A DNA stretch of 64,000 nucleotides from an uncultured Oscillospiraceae bacterium (GCA_958366985.1 CATXDC010000010.1:1-64000), one strand, 5' to 3'. Shown: positions 1 through 8,906, numbered from the stretch's first letter. The notes: generated by a model from the sequence alone, not told the origin. A program made the numbers and translations.

Positions 1-12
1 CGGGCGGTTGTT

Positions 13-36
13 AAGTTCTCGTCATGACGAGAACTT
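13..36. repeat. Perfect 24-bp palindrome
   Basis: Twelve bases ending in CTCGTCA are followed at once by their exact reverse complement, with no loop. A short T stretch follows on the plus strand, so it could be the terminator stem of a plus-strand gene lying before the window, or a dimeric protein-binding site. The gene it serves is outside the window. Confidence 0.5.
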
Positions 37-51
37 TTCCGCTAAAGCATT

Positions 52-83
52 AAAAAAACAAAACACCGCTTTTGCGGTGTTTT
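52..83 (-). terminator. Rho-independent terminator after the YdbC-like gene
   Basis: A ten-base stem (AAAACACCGC / GCGGTGTTTT) with a TTTT loop lies just past the stop of the minus-strand small gene. On the minus strand it is followed by a run of seven T. It would end the ychF/ydbC transcript. Confidence 0.85.
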
Positions 84-101
84 GAAAGTTAATATGTTAA
101 A

Positions 102-335
102 TCATTCTTCCTCGTCGAAATTAAAATCGTTGAGAAAATCTCTGAGAGCCTTTGCCTCATCAAAGCTAAGAGTGATACCCTTTGCCATTTTTGAGTGGTC
201 GGGAGCCCATTCTCTGAGGTCAAACTTAGGCGCTCTGTCGTTCCAGCTGACAAGGTTTACTTCCTTTGTCCAGCCCTTTGGGTTCTCGGAAAGTACGCCG
301 ATTTCCTCTGTTATCTCATATTTAATCTCTGCCAT
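102..335 (-). CDS. YdbC/PC4-like small single-stranded-nucleic-acid-binding protein
   Basis: This 77-residue protein opens MAEIKYEI and carries WTKEVNLVSWND and KFDLREWAPDHSKMAKGITL, the pattern of the YdbC family. YdbC is a bacterial relative of the eukaryotic cofactor PC4, which forms a dimeric beta-sheet that binds single-stranded DNA. An in-frame start eight codons upstream exists, but the internal ATG at 335 sits behind AAGGAGGATT and matches the family N-terminus, so it is chosen. The gene lies 20 bases downstream of ychF on the same strand and probably shares its transcript. A role in transcription or DNA metabolism is family-level inference. Confidence 0.75.
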   Translation of the reverse strand: MAEIKYEITEEIGVLSENPKGWTKEVNLVSWNDRAPKFDLREWAPDHSKMAKGITLSFDEAKALRDFLNDFNFDEEE

Positions 336-355
336 GGTAAAATCCTCCTTAATAA

Positions 356-1450
356 TCAAACATTGAATCTGAAGAGAACAATATCTCCGTCTTTCATGAC
401 GTATTCCTTGCCCTCACTTCTAACAAGACCCTTTTCCTTTGCCGCTGCCATGCTGCCGCACTCTATAAGGTCATCGTATGCAATAACCTCGGCACGGATG
501 AATCCTCTTTCAAAGTCGGAATGTATCTTTCCGGCAGCCTGAGGAGCTTTAGTGCCATTTGTAATTGTCCAGGCACGTACTTCCGGCTTTCCGGCGGTAA
601 GGTAGGAGATAAGTCCCAAAAGATGATAACTGCTCTTTATGAGCCTGTCAAGACCGCTTTTTTCAAGTCCAAGCTCGCTGAGGAAAAGCTCTTTCTCCTC
701 TTTTTCAAGGGGAGCGATCTGTGCTTCAAGTTCTGCGCAGATGGGAAGCACTTCGGAGCCCTCTTCTTCAGCTATTTTGCGAACTGCGTTAAAGCGGACA
801 TTGTTTTCAATATTGTTCATAAAGTCCTCTTCGCTCATGTTGCAGGCATAGATAACCGGCTTTGAAGAGAGAAGAGCAACTGAATCCATAATGGCTTTTT
901 CGTCCTCATCGCATTCGAGGGAACGAGCGGAAAGACCTTCTTCAAGATGAGCCTTCAGCTTTTTAAGGAATTCAACTTCTCCGGCAAGGGATTTGTCACC
1001 CTTCATTGCCTTTGAGGAGCGGTCTATTCTTCTTTCAACCATTTCTATATCGGAAAGAATAAGCTCAAGGTTAATGGTTTCAATATCTCTTGCAGGGTCA
1101 ACGCTTCCCTCAACGTGGATAATATCGTCATTATCAAAGCAGCGTACAACGTGGATTATTGCGTCAACCTCACGGATGTGAGAGAGAAATTTGTTTCCGA
1201 GACCTTCACCTTTTGAAGCACCTTTAACAAGACCTGCAATATCAACAAATTCGATTGTTGCGTGAGTGGTTTTGTCGGGGGAATACATTTCAGTAAGCTT
1301 ATCAAGTCTTTCGTCGGGAACGGCAACAACGCCTACATTGGGCTCAATTGTGCAGAAAGCATAGTTTGCCGACTGAGCTCCGGCGTTTGTAATTGCGTTA
1401 AAAAGAGTACTTTTGCCGACGTTCGGCAGACCTACGATACCAAGTTTCAT
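356..1450 (-). CDS. ychF: Ribosome-associated P-loop ATPase/GTPase YchF
   Basis: This 364-residue Obg-family protein starts MKLGIVGLPNVGKST, so the P-loop is at residues 7-15. It has the G3-type stretch FVDIAGLVKGASKGEGLGNKF near residues 68-88, with the usual YchF changes in the G4 motif (CNMSEED near residue 203), which favour ATP over GTP in characterised members. A central coiled-coil region precedes a C-terminal TGS domain ending in DGDIVLFRFNV. Length is typical for the family. YchF binds ribosomes and is linked to stress responses and translation fidelity. A TTGAGA-N17-TATAAT promoter lies upstream and the start has AGGAGATG as ribosome binding site. Confidence 0.96.
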   Translation of the reverse strand: MKLGIVGLPNVGKSTLFNAITNAGAQSANYAFCTIEPNVGVVAVPDERLDKLTEMYSPDKTTHATIEFVDIAGLVKGASKGEGLGNKFLSHIREVDAIIHVVRCFDNDDIIHVEGSVDPARDIETINLELILSDIEMVERRIDRSSKAMKGDKSLAGEVEFLKKLKAHLEEGLSARSLECDEDEKAIMDSVALLSSKPVIYACNMSEEDFMNNIENNVRFNAVRKIAEEEGSEVLPICAELEAQIAPLEKEEKELFLSELGLEKSGLDRLIKSSYHLLGLISYLTAGKPEVRAWTITNGTKAPQAAGKIHSDFERGFIRAEVIAYDDLIECGSMAAAKEKGLVRSEGKEYVMKDGDIVLFRFNV

Positions 1451-1508
1451 ATATCTGTTACATCTCCTGAGTTTCTGAAATTAAACTGCAAATATGCATA
1501 GTAAAATA

Positions 1509-1537
1509 ATTATATCAGATTAAATCTATTCTCTCAA
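1509..1537 (-). promoter_or_regulatory. Sigma-A promoter of ychF
   Basis: On the minus strand TTGAGA (1532-1537) and TATAAT (1509-1514) are separated by exactly 17 bases. This would start transcription about 50 bases before ychF. Confidence 0.65.
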
Positions 1538-1550
1538 GGTGTTTTTATTG

Positions 1551-2636
1551 TTATTGCGTACTTTTTGCAGTTATTTCTTCCTTTTGCTTCGGCAAAAATT
1601 TAACGGCTACCAGTTTGTGAAAAGCCCATGCAAAAATAAGTCCAATCAAAACGCCGAGAATTGTATCAAAAACACGAAGCAGAACTGCTTCATGCAAGCC
1701 GTAAATTGCAGTTCCAGCCATCAGTGCACCAAAGCAGTTTATTGCGGTTTTGTAGCGGTAATCCGTACAGAAGCCAAGGCATAATCCGCCGGCAGGAGCC
1801 ATAAGAGGGCGCATAGCTTCCGGCACTATTTGATATAGTATGAAAAATGCGCCTGAACCTGCAATTACACCAACAATTCGCTGCCAGAATCTAACGTGAG
1901 TATGTTCTGAATAAGGGTATTCAGACAGTAGAGAAGCGCAGGCAAAGCCCATCCAAATAAAACGTTTTACACCAAATACAGCGCCTAATGTAAGCACCAA
2001 GCCTACACCTGCTGCAAGGCGAAGCTGCCATAAATTTACTAAATTGGATAAGCTGAAATTTATGATAATACTGTGAAAACGTTTTTCCGTGTGCATGTGT
2101 CGATGTTTAAGCAGCAGTAATGCGGCACAGATAATGTATCCCACTAAGGTAAGTTCAGCTCTTTGTAAAAGGATTTCACCATGCACGGGATTTCCTACAA
2201 CGTACACGTATGCAAAACCGTATAATCCGCCGTTTCCCAGCTCAGGGCGCTGACTTGTAATGAAGAGTATCAGGAAAAATGCCAAAAAGTGAGCAAAGAA
2301 TAACAGATAGGGCGGAAGTATTGAAATTAAGCTCGGAATAAAAAGCAAAATTCCAAATACGACTGCGAGAGTCACCAGTGAATCTCCCACACAGTATTCA
2401 AAATTTACAAAGCGGAGAGCCAATATAATGCAGAAAAGAGCCACTGCCATAGGAGCGTTTTCTGATCCGAAAATATTTGACAATGCGCCGATAAACATAA
2501 TGGCAAATGCTACTATTAAAACAGCTCGCAGAGCCATTGCCGTCCAGTAAAAAGCCTTTTCTTTATTTGTCTGACATTCTTTTATTTTCTTTTTAAGTAT
2601 AGCAGGATCAAGCTGCAGTGCGTCATAAAATTTCAT
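1551..2636 (-). CDS. FUSC-family inner membrane protein (putative aromatic acid/toxic compound exporter)
   Basis: The 361-residue protein has a soluble N-terminus and about ten hydrophobic segments arranged in two similar blocks. The second block contains HVRFWQRIVGVIAGSG near residue 240, resembling the conserved R..R..G...G of FUSC proteins. Characterised relatives (AaeB, YjcQ-like proteins) export aromatic acids or fusaric acid, so export of a small organic compound is a reasonable inference; the substrate is unknown. Its start overlaps the stop of the MarR gene by four bases (ATGA), so the two are translationally coupled and the regulator probably senses the exported compound. No clear terminator is visible after it. 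Confidence 0.7.
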   Translation of the reverse strand: MKFYDALQLDPAILKKKIKECQTNKEKAFYWTAMALRAVLIVAFAIMFIGALSNIFGSENAPMAVALFCIILALRFVNFEYCVGDSLVTLAVVFGILLFIPSLISILPPYLLFFAHFLAFFLILFITSQRPELGNGGLYGFAYVYVVGNPVHGEILLQRAELTLVGYIICAALLLLKHRHMHTEKRFHSIIINFSLSNLVNLWQLRLAAGVGLVLTLGAVFGVKRFIWMGFACASLLSEYPYSEHTHVRFWQRIVGVIAGSGAFFILYQIVPEAMRPLMAPAGGLCLGFCTDYRYKTAINCFGALMAGTAIYGLHEAVLLRVFDTILGVLIGLIFAWAFHKLVAVKFLPKQKEEITAKSTQ

Positions 2637-3073
2637 ATTTCACTTTCGCTCCCGTTTCTTTCCAATTTATTTACGATTTTGTCAGTATATTTAAGAAACT
2701 CTTCAAAATCAGAACCGACACTTCTGAGCAGATTATAAAAGGGATTTAAAATAGCTTCATATCCGCTTTTTAATTCTGCCAATCCTTTTTCGGTAATAAA
2801 CAAACGATAGCTTCTTTCATCATCAGTCTGCTTTTCTTTTCTAATGCATCCGTTTTCATAGAGTTTTTTTAAACAGCGGCTTACCGCTTCCTTTTTCATT
2901 CCGCTGCACTGACTTAATATGATCGGTGTGTTCTGATCAGGTTTAAGGTAAAGCCATGACAATAGTTCGCACTCACTTGCCGTAAGATTTCCCTGTTTCT
3001 GCGGAAGCAGTAAACGGCTGATTTTTTGTACTTGTTGCTGATAATGTACCATATCTGTCCAGTCGATTTGCAT
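2633..3073 (-). CDS. MarR-family transcriptional regulator
   Basis: This 146-residue winged helix-turn-helix protein contains PIILSQCSGMKKEAVSRCLK, the recognition-helix region, and then the wing with QTDDERSYRLFITEKG, hallmarks of MarR. The internal ATG at 3073 (MQIDWTDM) is chosen because AAGGAG lies eight bases before it. An upstream ATG at 3100 would sit at the predicted transcription start and has no ribosome binding site. It is the first gene of a two-gene unit with the FUSC protein. An inverted repeat overlaps its own promoter, the usual arrangement for MarR autorepression. Confidence 0.9.
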   Translation of the reverse strand: MQIDWTDMVHYQQQVQKISRLLLPQKQGNLTASECELLSWLYLKPDQNTPIILSQCSGMKKEAVSRCLKKLYENGCIRKEKQTDDERSYRLFITEKGLAELKSGYEAILNPFYNLLRSVGSDFEEFLKYTDKIVNKLERNGSESEI

Positions 3074-3093
3074 AAATATTCTCCTTAATAAAG

Positions 3094-3134
3094 TTAACAT
3101 TGTTAATCATATACCTTTTTAAATACCATGTCAA
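3094..3134 (-). promoter_or_regulatory. Promoter with overlapping MarR-type operator
   Basis: On the minus strand TTGACA (3129-3134) and TATGAT (3106-3111) are 17 bases apart, a near-consensus sigma-A promoter. The inverted repeat TTAAC-ATT-GTTAA (3094-3106) touches the -10 box and covers the start site. A MarR dimer bound there would block initiation. Operator assignment is inference from position and symmetry. Confidence 0.75.
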
Positions 3135-3210
3135 CACACATAAAATCATTTTAACAGTTAGGTCATAATTAAATATCATATTAAGTAAGCTAAAAACTTA
3201 TATATTGAAT

Positions 3211-3259
3211 TAAAAATAAAAAACGGAGATTTCCCATGAACACAGTGGGGAAATCTCCG
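3211..3259 (-). terminator. Rho-independent terminator of the aro-pheA operon
   Basis: A twelve-base perfect stem (CGGAGATTTCCC / GGGAAATCTCCG) lies at 3224-3259, 21 bases past the pheA stop. On the minus strand it is followed by a T-rich tail. Confidence 0.92.
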
Positions 3260-3279
3260 GATTTGCTTAATAATTTATA

Positions 3280-4428
3280 TCAGTTTTCTTTTGCTGTTTC
3301 ACGGAAGTTGCCAAGGAAAGTAAATTCCGGCAGCTCGTCGTAAAGAGCACATAAAAGGTTAAGGGTTTCACTGTCACGGACTGAACCTGTAAAATCAAGA
3401 TAGAAAAGATAGCTGAATCCCGACGACTTCACAGGTCTTGATTCAAGCTTTGTAAGGTTAAGACCGCAAACGGCAAATCTTCCGAGAATACGGTAAAGAG
3501 AACCTGTAACATGGGGGAGAGAGAAAATAAGGCTTATTTTATGGGCATTTTCCGGGATAATCAGCTTTTTGGAGATAATGAGAAAACGGGTTGTGTTGTG
3601 CGGAATTGACTGAATGTTTTTCTTTAGAATTTTAAGTCCGAATTTTTTTGCGGCTTCCTCAGAGCAAATAGCGGCTATATCCGTTCTTCCGCTTTGGGAT
3701 ACTCTCTCGGCTGCGAAAGCGGTGTTTTCTGCGCTTATTGTATTAAAGCCGTGGCTTTCGGTAAACTCCTTGCACTGCATGAGACCCTGTGGATGGGAGA
3801 TGACATCGCTTATTGTGTCAAGCTCTGCTCCTTCGGCTGCACACAGACAGTGGCATACGGGCAGATCTACGGCTCCTGCAATATAGAGCCTGTATTTCAT
3901 TATAAGGTCAAAATTTTCATGTACAGAGCCGGCTGTGGAGTTTTCAACGGGTACAACTCCGAAATCAGCATCTCCCGAAGCGACGGATGAGAAGATTTCT
4001 TCAAAGCTTTTGCAGAAAAAGCGGTCATACTCGGAAGCATCACCGAAAAACATCTCAGCTGCCTTAGCGGAATAAGCACCCTCAGTGCCCTGGCAGATTA
4101 CTCTGGGGTTTTCCGCTCCCTTTTCAGAGCAGCCTGCGGTGATTTCCTTTCTGAGAGCTTCTCCTGAGCCTAAAATTTCATGCTGTAAGGCTCTGCTTAT
4201 ATCCATAAAAGTTGAATAGGCAATTTTTACAGCCGAAGAATATTCTCCGCCCTTTTCGCTCATTTCTTTAAGTATTTCCTCTTCCCTCTGGGAGTTGAGT
4301 ACAGGGATATTGTGCTCCTTTTTAATGGCCGCTACCTTTTTTGCAGCGTCCATACGCTTTACAATCAGCGGAAGCAGTTTTTCGTCTATTTCGTCAATCT
4401 CTTTTCTGACCTCGTCTAAATAACCCAT
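3280..4428 (-). CDS. pheA: Bifunctional chorismate mutase / prephenate dehydratase (P-protein)
   Basis: This enzyme converts chorismate to prephenate and then to phenylpyruvate, the last committed steps to phenylalanine. Residues 1-85 form an AroQ-type mutase (R8, R25, K36, R48 and E49 align with known catalytic residues, Q82 with the family Gln). Residues 108-285 are the dehydratase, with QGTEGAYS at 113-120, VENSTAGSV at 161-169 and NTTRF at 278-282. Residues 297-375 form a regulatory ACT domain with ESRP at 329-332, the loop that binds phenylalanine, so feedback inhibition is expected. It is the last gene of the aroF-B-A-C-pheA operon, 15 bases after aroC, which fits a Phe-rich leader peptide controlling the unit. 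Confidence 0.96.
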   Translation of the reverse strand: MGYLDEVRKEIDEIDEKLLPLIVKRMDAAKKVAAIKKEHNIPVLNSQREEEILKEMSEKGGEYSSAVKIAYSTFMDISRALQHEILGSGEALRKEITAGCSEKGAENPRVICQGTEGAYSAKAAEMFFGDASEYDRFFCKSFEEIFSSVASGDADFGVVPVENSTAGSVHENFDLIMKYRLYIAGAVDLPVCHCLCAAEGAELDTISDVISHPQGLMQCKEFTESHGFNTISAENTAFAAERVSQSGRTDIAAICSEEAAKKFGLKILKKNIQSIPHNTTRFLIISKKLIIPENAHKISLIFSLPHVTGSLYRILGRFAVCGLNLTKLESRPVKSSGFSYLFYLDFTGSVRDSETLNLLCALYDELPEFTFLGNFRETAKEN

Positions 4429-4443
4429 TTATTAATCCTCTCT

Positions 4444-5538
4444 TTATGAAAAAAATCCTTCGCTTAAAAGTATATCGGTTACAGCAACTGCGGCGGCAGC
4501 TTCAATAACCGGAACGGCACGCACTGCAATGCAGCTGTCATGTCGTCCTTTTATTATAAGTTTGTCGTTTTTCTTTTCAGATAAGTTTATTGTATCCTGC
4601 TCTTTGCCTATGGATGAGGTGGGCTTTATGGCAGTTCTGAAAATCAGAGGCATACCCGTAGTAATGCCGCCTAAAATTCCGCCGTTGTTATTTGTTTTAG
4701 TCTTAACTTCGCCCTTTTCATCATAGTAGAACGGATCGTTTGCCTGAGAGCCCAGCATTTTGGAAATTTCAAAGCCTTTGCCGAATTCTATTCCCTTTAC
4801 TGCGGGAACTGAAAACATCATTGAAGCCAAACGTCCTTCGACTGTTTCAAACATCGGTGAACCTATTCCGGCGGGAAGTCCTGTTACGGCACATTCTACA
4901 ATTCCGCCAATGCTGTCAGCCTGAAGTCTTGCTCTTTCGATTTCTACTTTCATTTTTTCAGCGGCTGTTTTATCTATTGTGCAGAATCTTTCCCTTGTAA
5001 GGCTCTTTAGAAGCTCTGCGGGAACTTCGCAATCTGTAAAGGGCGTATCTTTTACATGGCCTACACTGTAAATATGAGCTCCCAGCATTATACCTTTTTT
5101 CTCTAAAATCTGTCTGCAAACGCTGCCTGCAAAGACTACTGGAGCTGTAAGTCTACCCGAAAAATGACCTCCACCTCTTATATCGTTAAAGCCATTGTAT
5201 CTTAAAAAGCCTGTATAATCAGCATGGGAGGGGCGGGGAAGCAGTGCGATATTTCCGTAATCTCCGGAGCGGGTATTTGTGTTTCGGATAAATGCACATA
5301 AAGGAGCACCGGTTGTTCTGTTTTCAAGCATACCGGAGAGTATTTCAAATTCATCGGCTTCATTGCGCTTCGTGGAGCCCTCAACGCCTCCGGGGCTGCG
5401 TCTTGACATCTGAAACTGAACCTCTTCAAGGTCTATTTCAGCTCCGGGAAGAATACCGTCTATTACAACGCCTATTCCTGCGCCGTGACTTTCTCCGAAA
5501 ACGGATATTTTAAGTTTTTCACCGTATATTGACGACAT
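4444..5538 (-). CDS. aroC: Chorismate synthase
   Basis: The 364-residue enzyme makes chorismate from 5-enolpyruvylshikimate-3-phosphate using reduced FMN. Family signatures are clear: GESHG near residue 15, RRSPGGVEGSTKRNEADE near residue 45, PRPSHADYTG near residue 105, and RGGGHFSGRLTAP just after. The open frame extends 24 codons further upstream, but ATG at 5538 is preceded by GGAGG and matches the family N-terminus (MSSIYGEKLKISVFGESHG). That start lies 20 bases inside the end of aroA, indicating translational coupling. pheA follows directly and uses its product. Confidence 0.96.
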   Translation of the reverse strand: MSSIYGEKLKISVFGESHGAGIGVVIDGILPGAEIDLEEVQFQMSRRSPGGVEGSTKRNEADEFEILSGMLENRTTGAPLCAFIRNTNTRSGDYGNIALLPRPSHADYTGFLRYNGFNDIRGGGHFSGRLTAPVVFAGSVCRQILEKKGIMLGAHIYSVGHVKDTPFTDCEVPAELLKSLTRERFCTIDKTAAEKMKVEIERARLQADSIGGIVECAVTGLPAGIGSPMFETVEGRLASMMFSVPAVKGIEFGKGFEISKMLGSQANDPFYYDEKGEVKTKTNNNGGILGGITTGMPLIFRTAIKPTSSIGKEQDTINLSEKKNDKLIIKGRHDSCIAVRAVPVIEAAAAVAVTDILLSEGFFS

Positions 5539-6793
5539 CTGCTTTTCCTCCCAGTGAGTTGTAATCCTCAAAGAAACGAGGATATGATTTTTCGATGCTC
5601 TGTGCATCATCTATGGTAACTTTATAACCGTAATACAGAGCCGCAACAGACATGGCCATTACAATTCTGTGGTCATTATATCCTTTTATTTTGCATTCAC
5701 CTGTACCGTGAGAATCGGAGCTGAAAATTATTCCGCCGTTAGTTTCTTTAACCTTAAAGCCCAGCTTTAAAAGTCCGTCGCACAGGGTGTAAAGGCGATC
5801 ACTTTCCTTAATGCGCAATCTCTCCGCTCCGAAGATTTCTCCTTGCTTTTTAGAAAAAGCTATTAAAACTCCTAAAATCGGCACAAGATCAGGTATCTGA
5901 GAAGCGTCAATTTTAAGGCTGTTAAGTTCATTGCCTTTACATATCACTTTCCCATTATTCCATTTTATATCTGCACCGAAACGGTCTAAAATATCAAAAA
6001 TTTCTCTGTCGCCCTGTTTTGAAAGGGGGTTCAGTCCCTTAACGGCAATTTCACTTTCTTTATTCAGTGCAGCGGCTGTAAGGAAAAATGCCGCCTGAGA
6101 CCAGTCGCCTTCAGCAGTAAATTCACGTGGAGCGTAAAACTGATTGCCTTTGATAATCCAGCCATTTTCCGTAGGAGTAACTTTAACGCCGAAATCTTCC
6201 ATAACACCTATGGTTATATCCACATATCCCTTTGACTGGAGAGGGGTAAGAAGTTCTATTTTACTGTCAGAGTCACAAAGGGGAAGGGAGAGAAGAAGTC
6301 CTGTAATATACTGGGAGCTTATGTCTCCTCTGATTTTATATTCACCTGCACTGAGTTTTCCGTTTATTTCGAGGGGAAGAGCGTCACCGCTGCATTTAAC
6401 TCCACCTGAGGAGATTATCTCAGTGAGTTCCTTTATTGGTCTTTTGGGAAGCCGTCCTTCGCCTGTAAAAACTGCATCTATTCCCAGAGCTGCGGCAACA
6501 GGAACCATGAAACGGAGAGTTGAACCCGATTCAAAGCAGTTTATATCAGCTTTTTTCTCTGTAAAGGTTCCTCCGGTTACAGTTATTGTTTCTCCGTCAA
6601 AGGTTATATCGGCACCCATTGCCTTTGCAGCGTTGATTGTGGCAGTAATATCCTTTGAAAATGCGGCATTTTTTATAACACTTTTTCCCTTTGCAAGCAT
6701 TGCACAGATTATAGCTCTGTGGAGAACGCTTTTTGAGGGCGGTACGGTTACCTCTCCGTTAAGGGCGGATGGATAAATTATAGCTTCTTTCAT
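5519..6793 (-). CDS. aroA: 3-phosphoshikimate 1-carboxyvinyltransferase (EPSP synthase)
   Basis: This 424-residue enzyme joins shikimate-3-phosphate and phosphoenolpyruvate. Visible motifs are PPSKSVLHRAI near residue 17 (substrate-binding Lys), ESGSTLRFMVP near residue 87 and LRIKESDRL near residue 345. The phosphoenolpyruvate loop here lacks the common NAGTA(M/L)R wording and reads ESGSTLRF, as in class II/III-like enzymes, so glyphosate sensitivity cannot be read off simply. It starts 13 bases after aroB and overlaps aroC by 20 bases. Confidence 0.95.
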   Translation of the reverse strand: MKEAIIYPSALNGEVTVPPSKSVLHRAIICAMLAKGKSVIKNAAFSKDITATINAAKAMGADITFDGETITVTGGTFTEKKADINCFESGSTLRFMVPVAAALGIDAVFTGEGRLPKRPIKELTEIISSGGVKCSGDALPLEINGKLSAGEYKIRGDISSQYITGLLLSLPLCDSDSKIELLTPLQSKGYVDITIGVMEDFGVKVTPTENGWIIKGNQFYAPREFTAEGDWSQAAFFLTAAALNKESEIAVKGLNPLSKQGDREIFDILDRFGADIKWNNGKVICKGNELNSLKIDASQIPDLVPILGVLIAFSKKQGEIFGAERLRIKESDRLYTLCDGLLKLGFKVKETNGGIIFSSDSHGTGECKIKGYNDHRIVMAMSVAALYYGYKVTIDDAQSIEKSYPRFFEDYNSLGGKADVVNIR

Positions 6794-6806
6794 ATATTTT
6801 CACCGT

Positions 6807-7850
6807 TTATCTGACAAAATCATAAAGCTCTTCTACGGGAAGCTTTTTTGTAAAGGCGGAGCCGATTTTATTGAGAAGAACAATGTTTATACTATTTCCC
6901 GATCTTTTCTTATCTGTAAGTGCGCCTGAGCAAAGGTCTTGAAGACTTATGTCACAGGACAGGGGAAGAGAGTATTTTTTAAGAAGCTCTGCTATTTTTT
7001 CGCTGCTTCCTTTTTCGGTAATGCCTTTTTTTTCTCCCGCTTTTGCCATAATGTACATTCCTATGCCTACACCTTCGCCGTGGGTAAGCGTAAAATTGCT
7101 GAGCTTTTCAGCGGAATGACCTAATGTATGTCCGAAATTCAAGAGCATACGCTCTCCTTTTTCCTTTTCGTCGTGTTCGACTATCCCTCTTTTAATATCG
7201 ACGCATCTGTAAATCATTGAATCGGCGTTTTCTGTGTCTATACCTTCTTTTATTTTCTCAAAAAGCTCAGCATCTTTTATGCAGCCGTACTTTATAGCCT
7301 CAGCCATTCCATCTGAGAAAAACTTTGTGGGCAGAGTTTTAAGCACCTGAGGGTCAATTATAACCGCTGACGGCTGATGAAAAGCTCCGCACAGGTTTTT
7401 GCCTGAGGGCAGGTCAGCTCCTGTTTTTCCGCCTACGGAAGAGTCGATCTGGGCGAGGAGGGAGGTGGGGATCTGTACAAATTCAATGCCTCTCATATAG
7501 ATTGCGGCGGCAAAGCCTGTAAGATCTCCCGTAACTCCGCCGCCGAGGGCTACTGCTATGTCAGAGCGGGTCATGGAATTTTCCGCAAAGAAATTGAGAA
7601 TATCTGTGACGGTAGCGATTGTCTTATTTGTTTCTCCTGCCGGAAAAACAAATGAAACAGTTCTGAATCCATCTTTTTCCAGTGATTCTTTTACCTTTTG
7701 AAGATAAAGGGGAGCGACATTACTGTCAGTTACAATTGCGGCCGTAGTCGCTTTTGTAACGCTTCTTACTATCTGACCGCAGGAGGAGAGGATGCTTCTC
7801 TCAATGAAAATATCATATTTTCTTCCTGTATTAACTCTTATTTTTTTCAT
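6807..7850 (-). CDS. aroB: 3-dehydroquinate synthase
   Basis: The 347-residue NAD- and metal-dependent enzyme turns DAHP into 3-dehydroquinate. Diagnostic stretches are GGGVTGDLTGFAA, PTSLLAQIDSSVGGKTG, KNLCGAFHQP, and the metal-binding NFGHTLGHSAE followed by THGEGVGIGM. A TTG six codons upstream overlaps the aroF stop, but the ATG at 7850 has AAGGGA five bases before it and begins MKKIRVNTGRKYDI, which looks like the family start. It is the second gene of the attenuated operon and is almost contiguous with aroF. Confidence 0.95.
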   Translation of the reverse strand: MKKIRVNTGRKYDIFIERSILSSCGQIVRSVTKATTAAIVTDSNVAPLYLQKVKESLEKDGFRTVSFVFPAGETNKTIATVTDILNFFAENSMTRSDIAVALGGGVTGDLTGFAAAIYMRGIEFVQIPTSLLAQIDSSVGGKTGADLPSGKNLCGAFHQPSAVIIDPQVLKTLPTKFFSDGMAEAIKYGCIKDAELFEKIKEGIDTENADSMIYRCVDIKRGIVEHDEKEKGERMLLNFGHTLGHSAEKLSNFTLTHGEGVGIGMYIMAKAGEKKGITEKGSSEKIAELLKKYSLPLSCDISLQDLCSGALTDKKRSGNSINIVLLNKIGSAFTKKLPVEELYDFVR

Positions 7851-7864
7851 ACTTTTCCCTTTTC

Positions 7865-8875
7865 TCAAACGTTTCTGCCCATAGATTTTGCAAGGTTAAG
7901 AGCCTTTGCTGCGATTTCATCGAACTGATCCGGTGTAAGGGACTGAGCGCCGTCTGAAAGGGCTTTTTTAGGATTGTTGTGAACTTCTATCATAAGTCCG
8001 TCTGCGCCTGCTGCGACGGCTGCAAGAGCGAGAGGCTCAACCATCCACGGGATACCTGCTGCATGGCTGGGGTCGATAATTACGGGAAGATGTGAAAGAC
8101 GCTTGAAAGCGGGAATTGCGGAAATATCAAGGGTGTTTCTTGTGTATGTTTCAAAGGTACGGATACCTCTTTCGCAAAGGATAACATTTTCGTTTCCGCC
8201 GCTCATAATGTATTCTGCACTCATGAGAGTTTCTTCAATTGTGTTTGCAAGACCTCTTTTGAGGAGAATGGGTTTATCCAGCTTTCCGAGCTCTTTGAGA
8301 AGCTCGAAGTTCTGCATATTTCTTGCGCCTACCTGAATGACGTCAACGTCCTCGAAAAGCGGGATATGCTCTGCGCTCATAATCTCTGTGACGATGGGAA
8401 GTCCTGTTTCCTTTTTGGCTTCGAGCATCATTTTGAGTCCTTCGTCACGAAGACCCTGGAAAGCGTAGGGGGAGGTGCGGGGCTTGAATGCGCCGCCTCT
8501 GAGGAAAGTAGCACCTGCTGCCTTTACTCTCTGAGCGACTTCGTGCATCTGAGGTACGCTTTCAACTGAGCAGGGACCTGCCATTATTGTAAGGTTTCCG
8601 CCGCCTATCTGAGTATCGCCGACTTTTATTACAGTGTCGTCGGGATGAAATTTTCTGTTGGCCTTTTTGTAGGGCTCCTGAACTCTTTTAACGCTTTCAA
8701 CAATATTCTGCGCCTGAACATAATCTATATCAATAGATGCTGTATCACCGATAAGGCCGAGAACTGTGGACTGAGTTCCTCTCCATGTGTTGACGGATAC
8801 GCCGTGAACTGAAAGTTCCTCTGAAAAATCCTTTATCTGCTTTTCTGTAACTCCTGATTTAAGTACAATAATCAT
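7865..8875 (-). CDS. aroF: 3-deoxy-7-phosphoheptulonate (DAHP) synthase, type I-beta with N-terminal regulatory domain
   Basis: The 336-residue enzyme condenses phosphoenolpyruvate and erythrose-4-phosphate, the entry step of the shikimate pathway. Residues 1-70 (MIIVLKSGVTEKQIKDF...) form the ferredoxin-like domain that lets such enzymes (the Thermotoga type) be inhibited by aromatic amino acids. The barrel follows with GPCSVES near residue 100, LRGGAFKPRTSPYAFQG, and DPSHAAG near residue 268. A strong AAGGAGG ribosome binding site precedes ATG at 8875. It is the first structural gene behind the leader-peptide attenuator, so the pathway entry is controlled both at transcription (inferred) and by feedback (family knowledge). 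Confidence 0.96.
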   Translation of the reverse strand: MIIVLKSGVTEKQIKDFSEELSVHGVSVNTWRGTQSTVLGLIGDTASIDIDYVQAQNIVESVKRVQEPYKKANRKFHPDDTVIKVGDTQIGGGNLTIMAGPCSVESVPQMHEVAQRVKAAGATFLRGGAFKPRTSPYAFQGLRDEGLKMMLEAKKETGLPIVTEIMSAEHIPLFEDVDVIQVGARNMQNFELLKELGKLDKPILLKRGLANTIEETLMSAEYIMSGGNENVILCERGIRTFETYTRNTLDISAIPAFKRLSHLPVIIDPSHAAGIPWMVEPLALAAVAAGADGLMIEVHNNPKKALSDGAQSLTPDQFDEIAAKALNLAKSMGRNV

Positions 8876-8906
8876 TTTTTATTCCTCCTTAAAGTTAAAG
8901 GTCAAA

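Noticed and set aside
6144..6776. 210-codon plus-strand ORF
   Set aside because: It is entirely antisense to aroA, an unmistakable EPSP synthase, and has no family resemblance.
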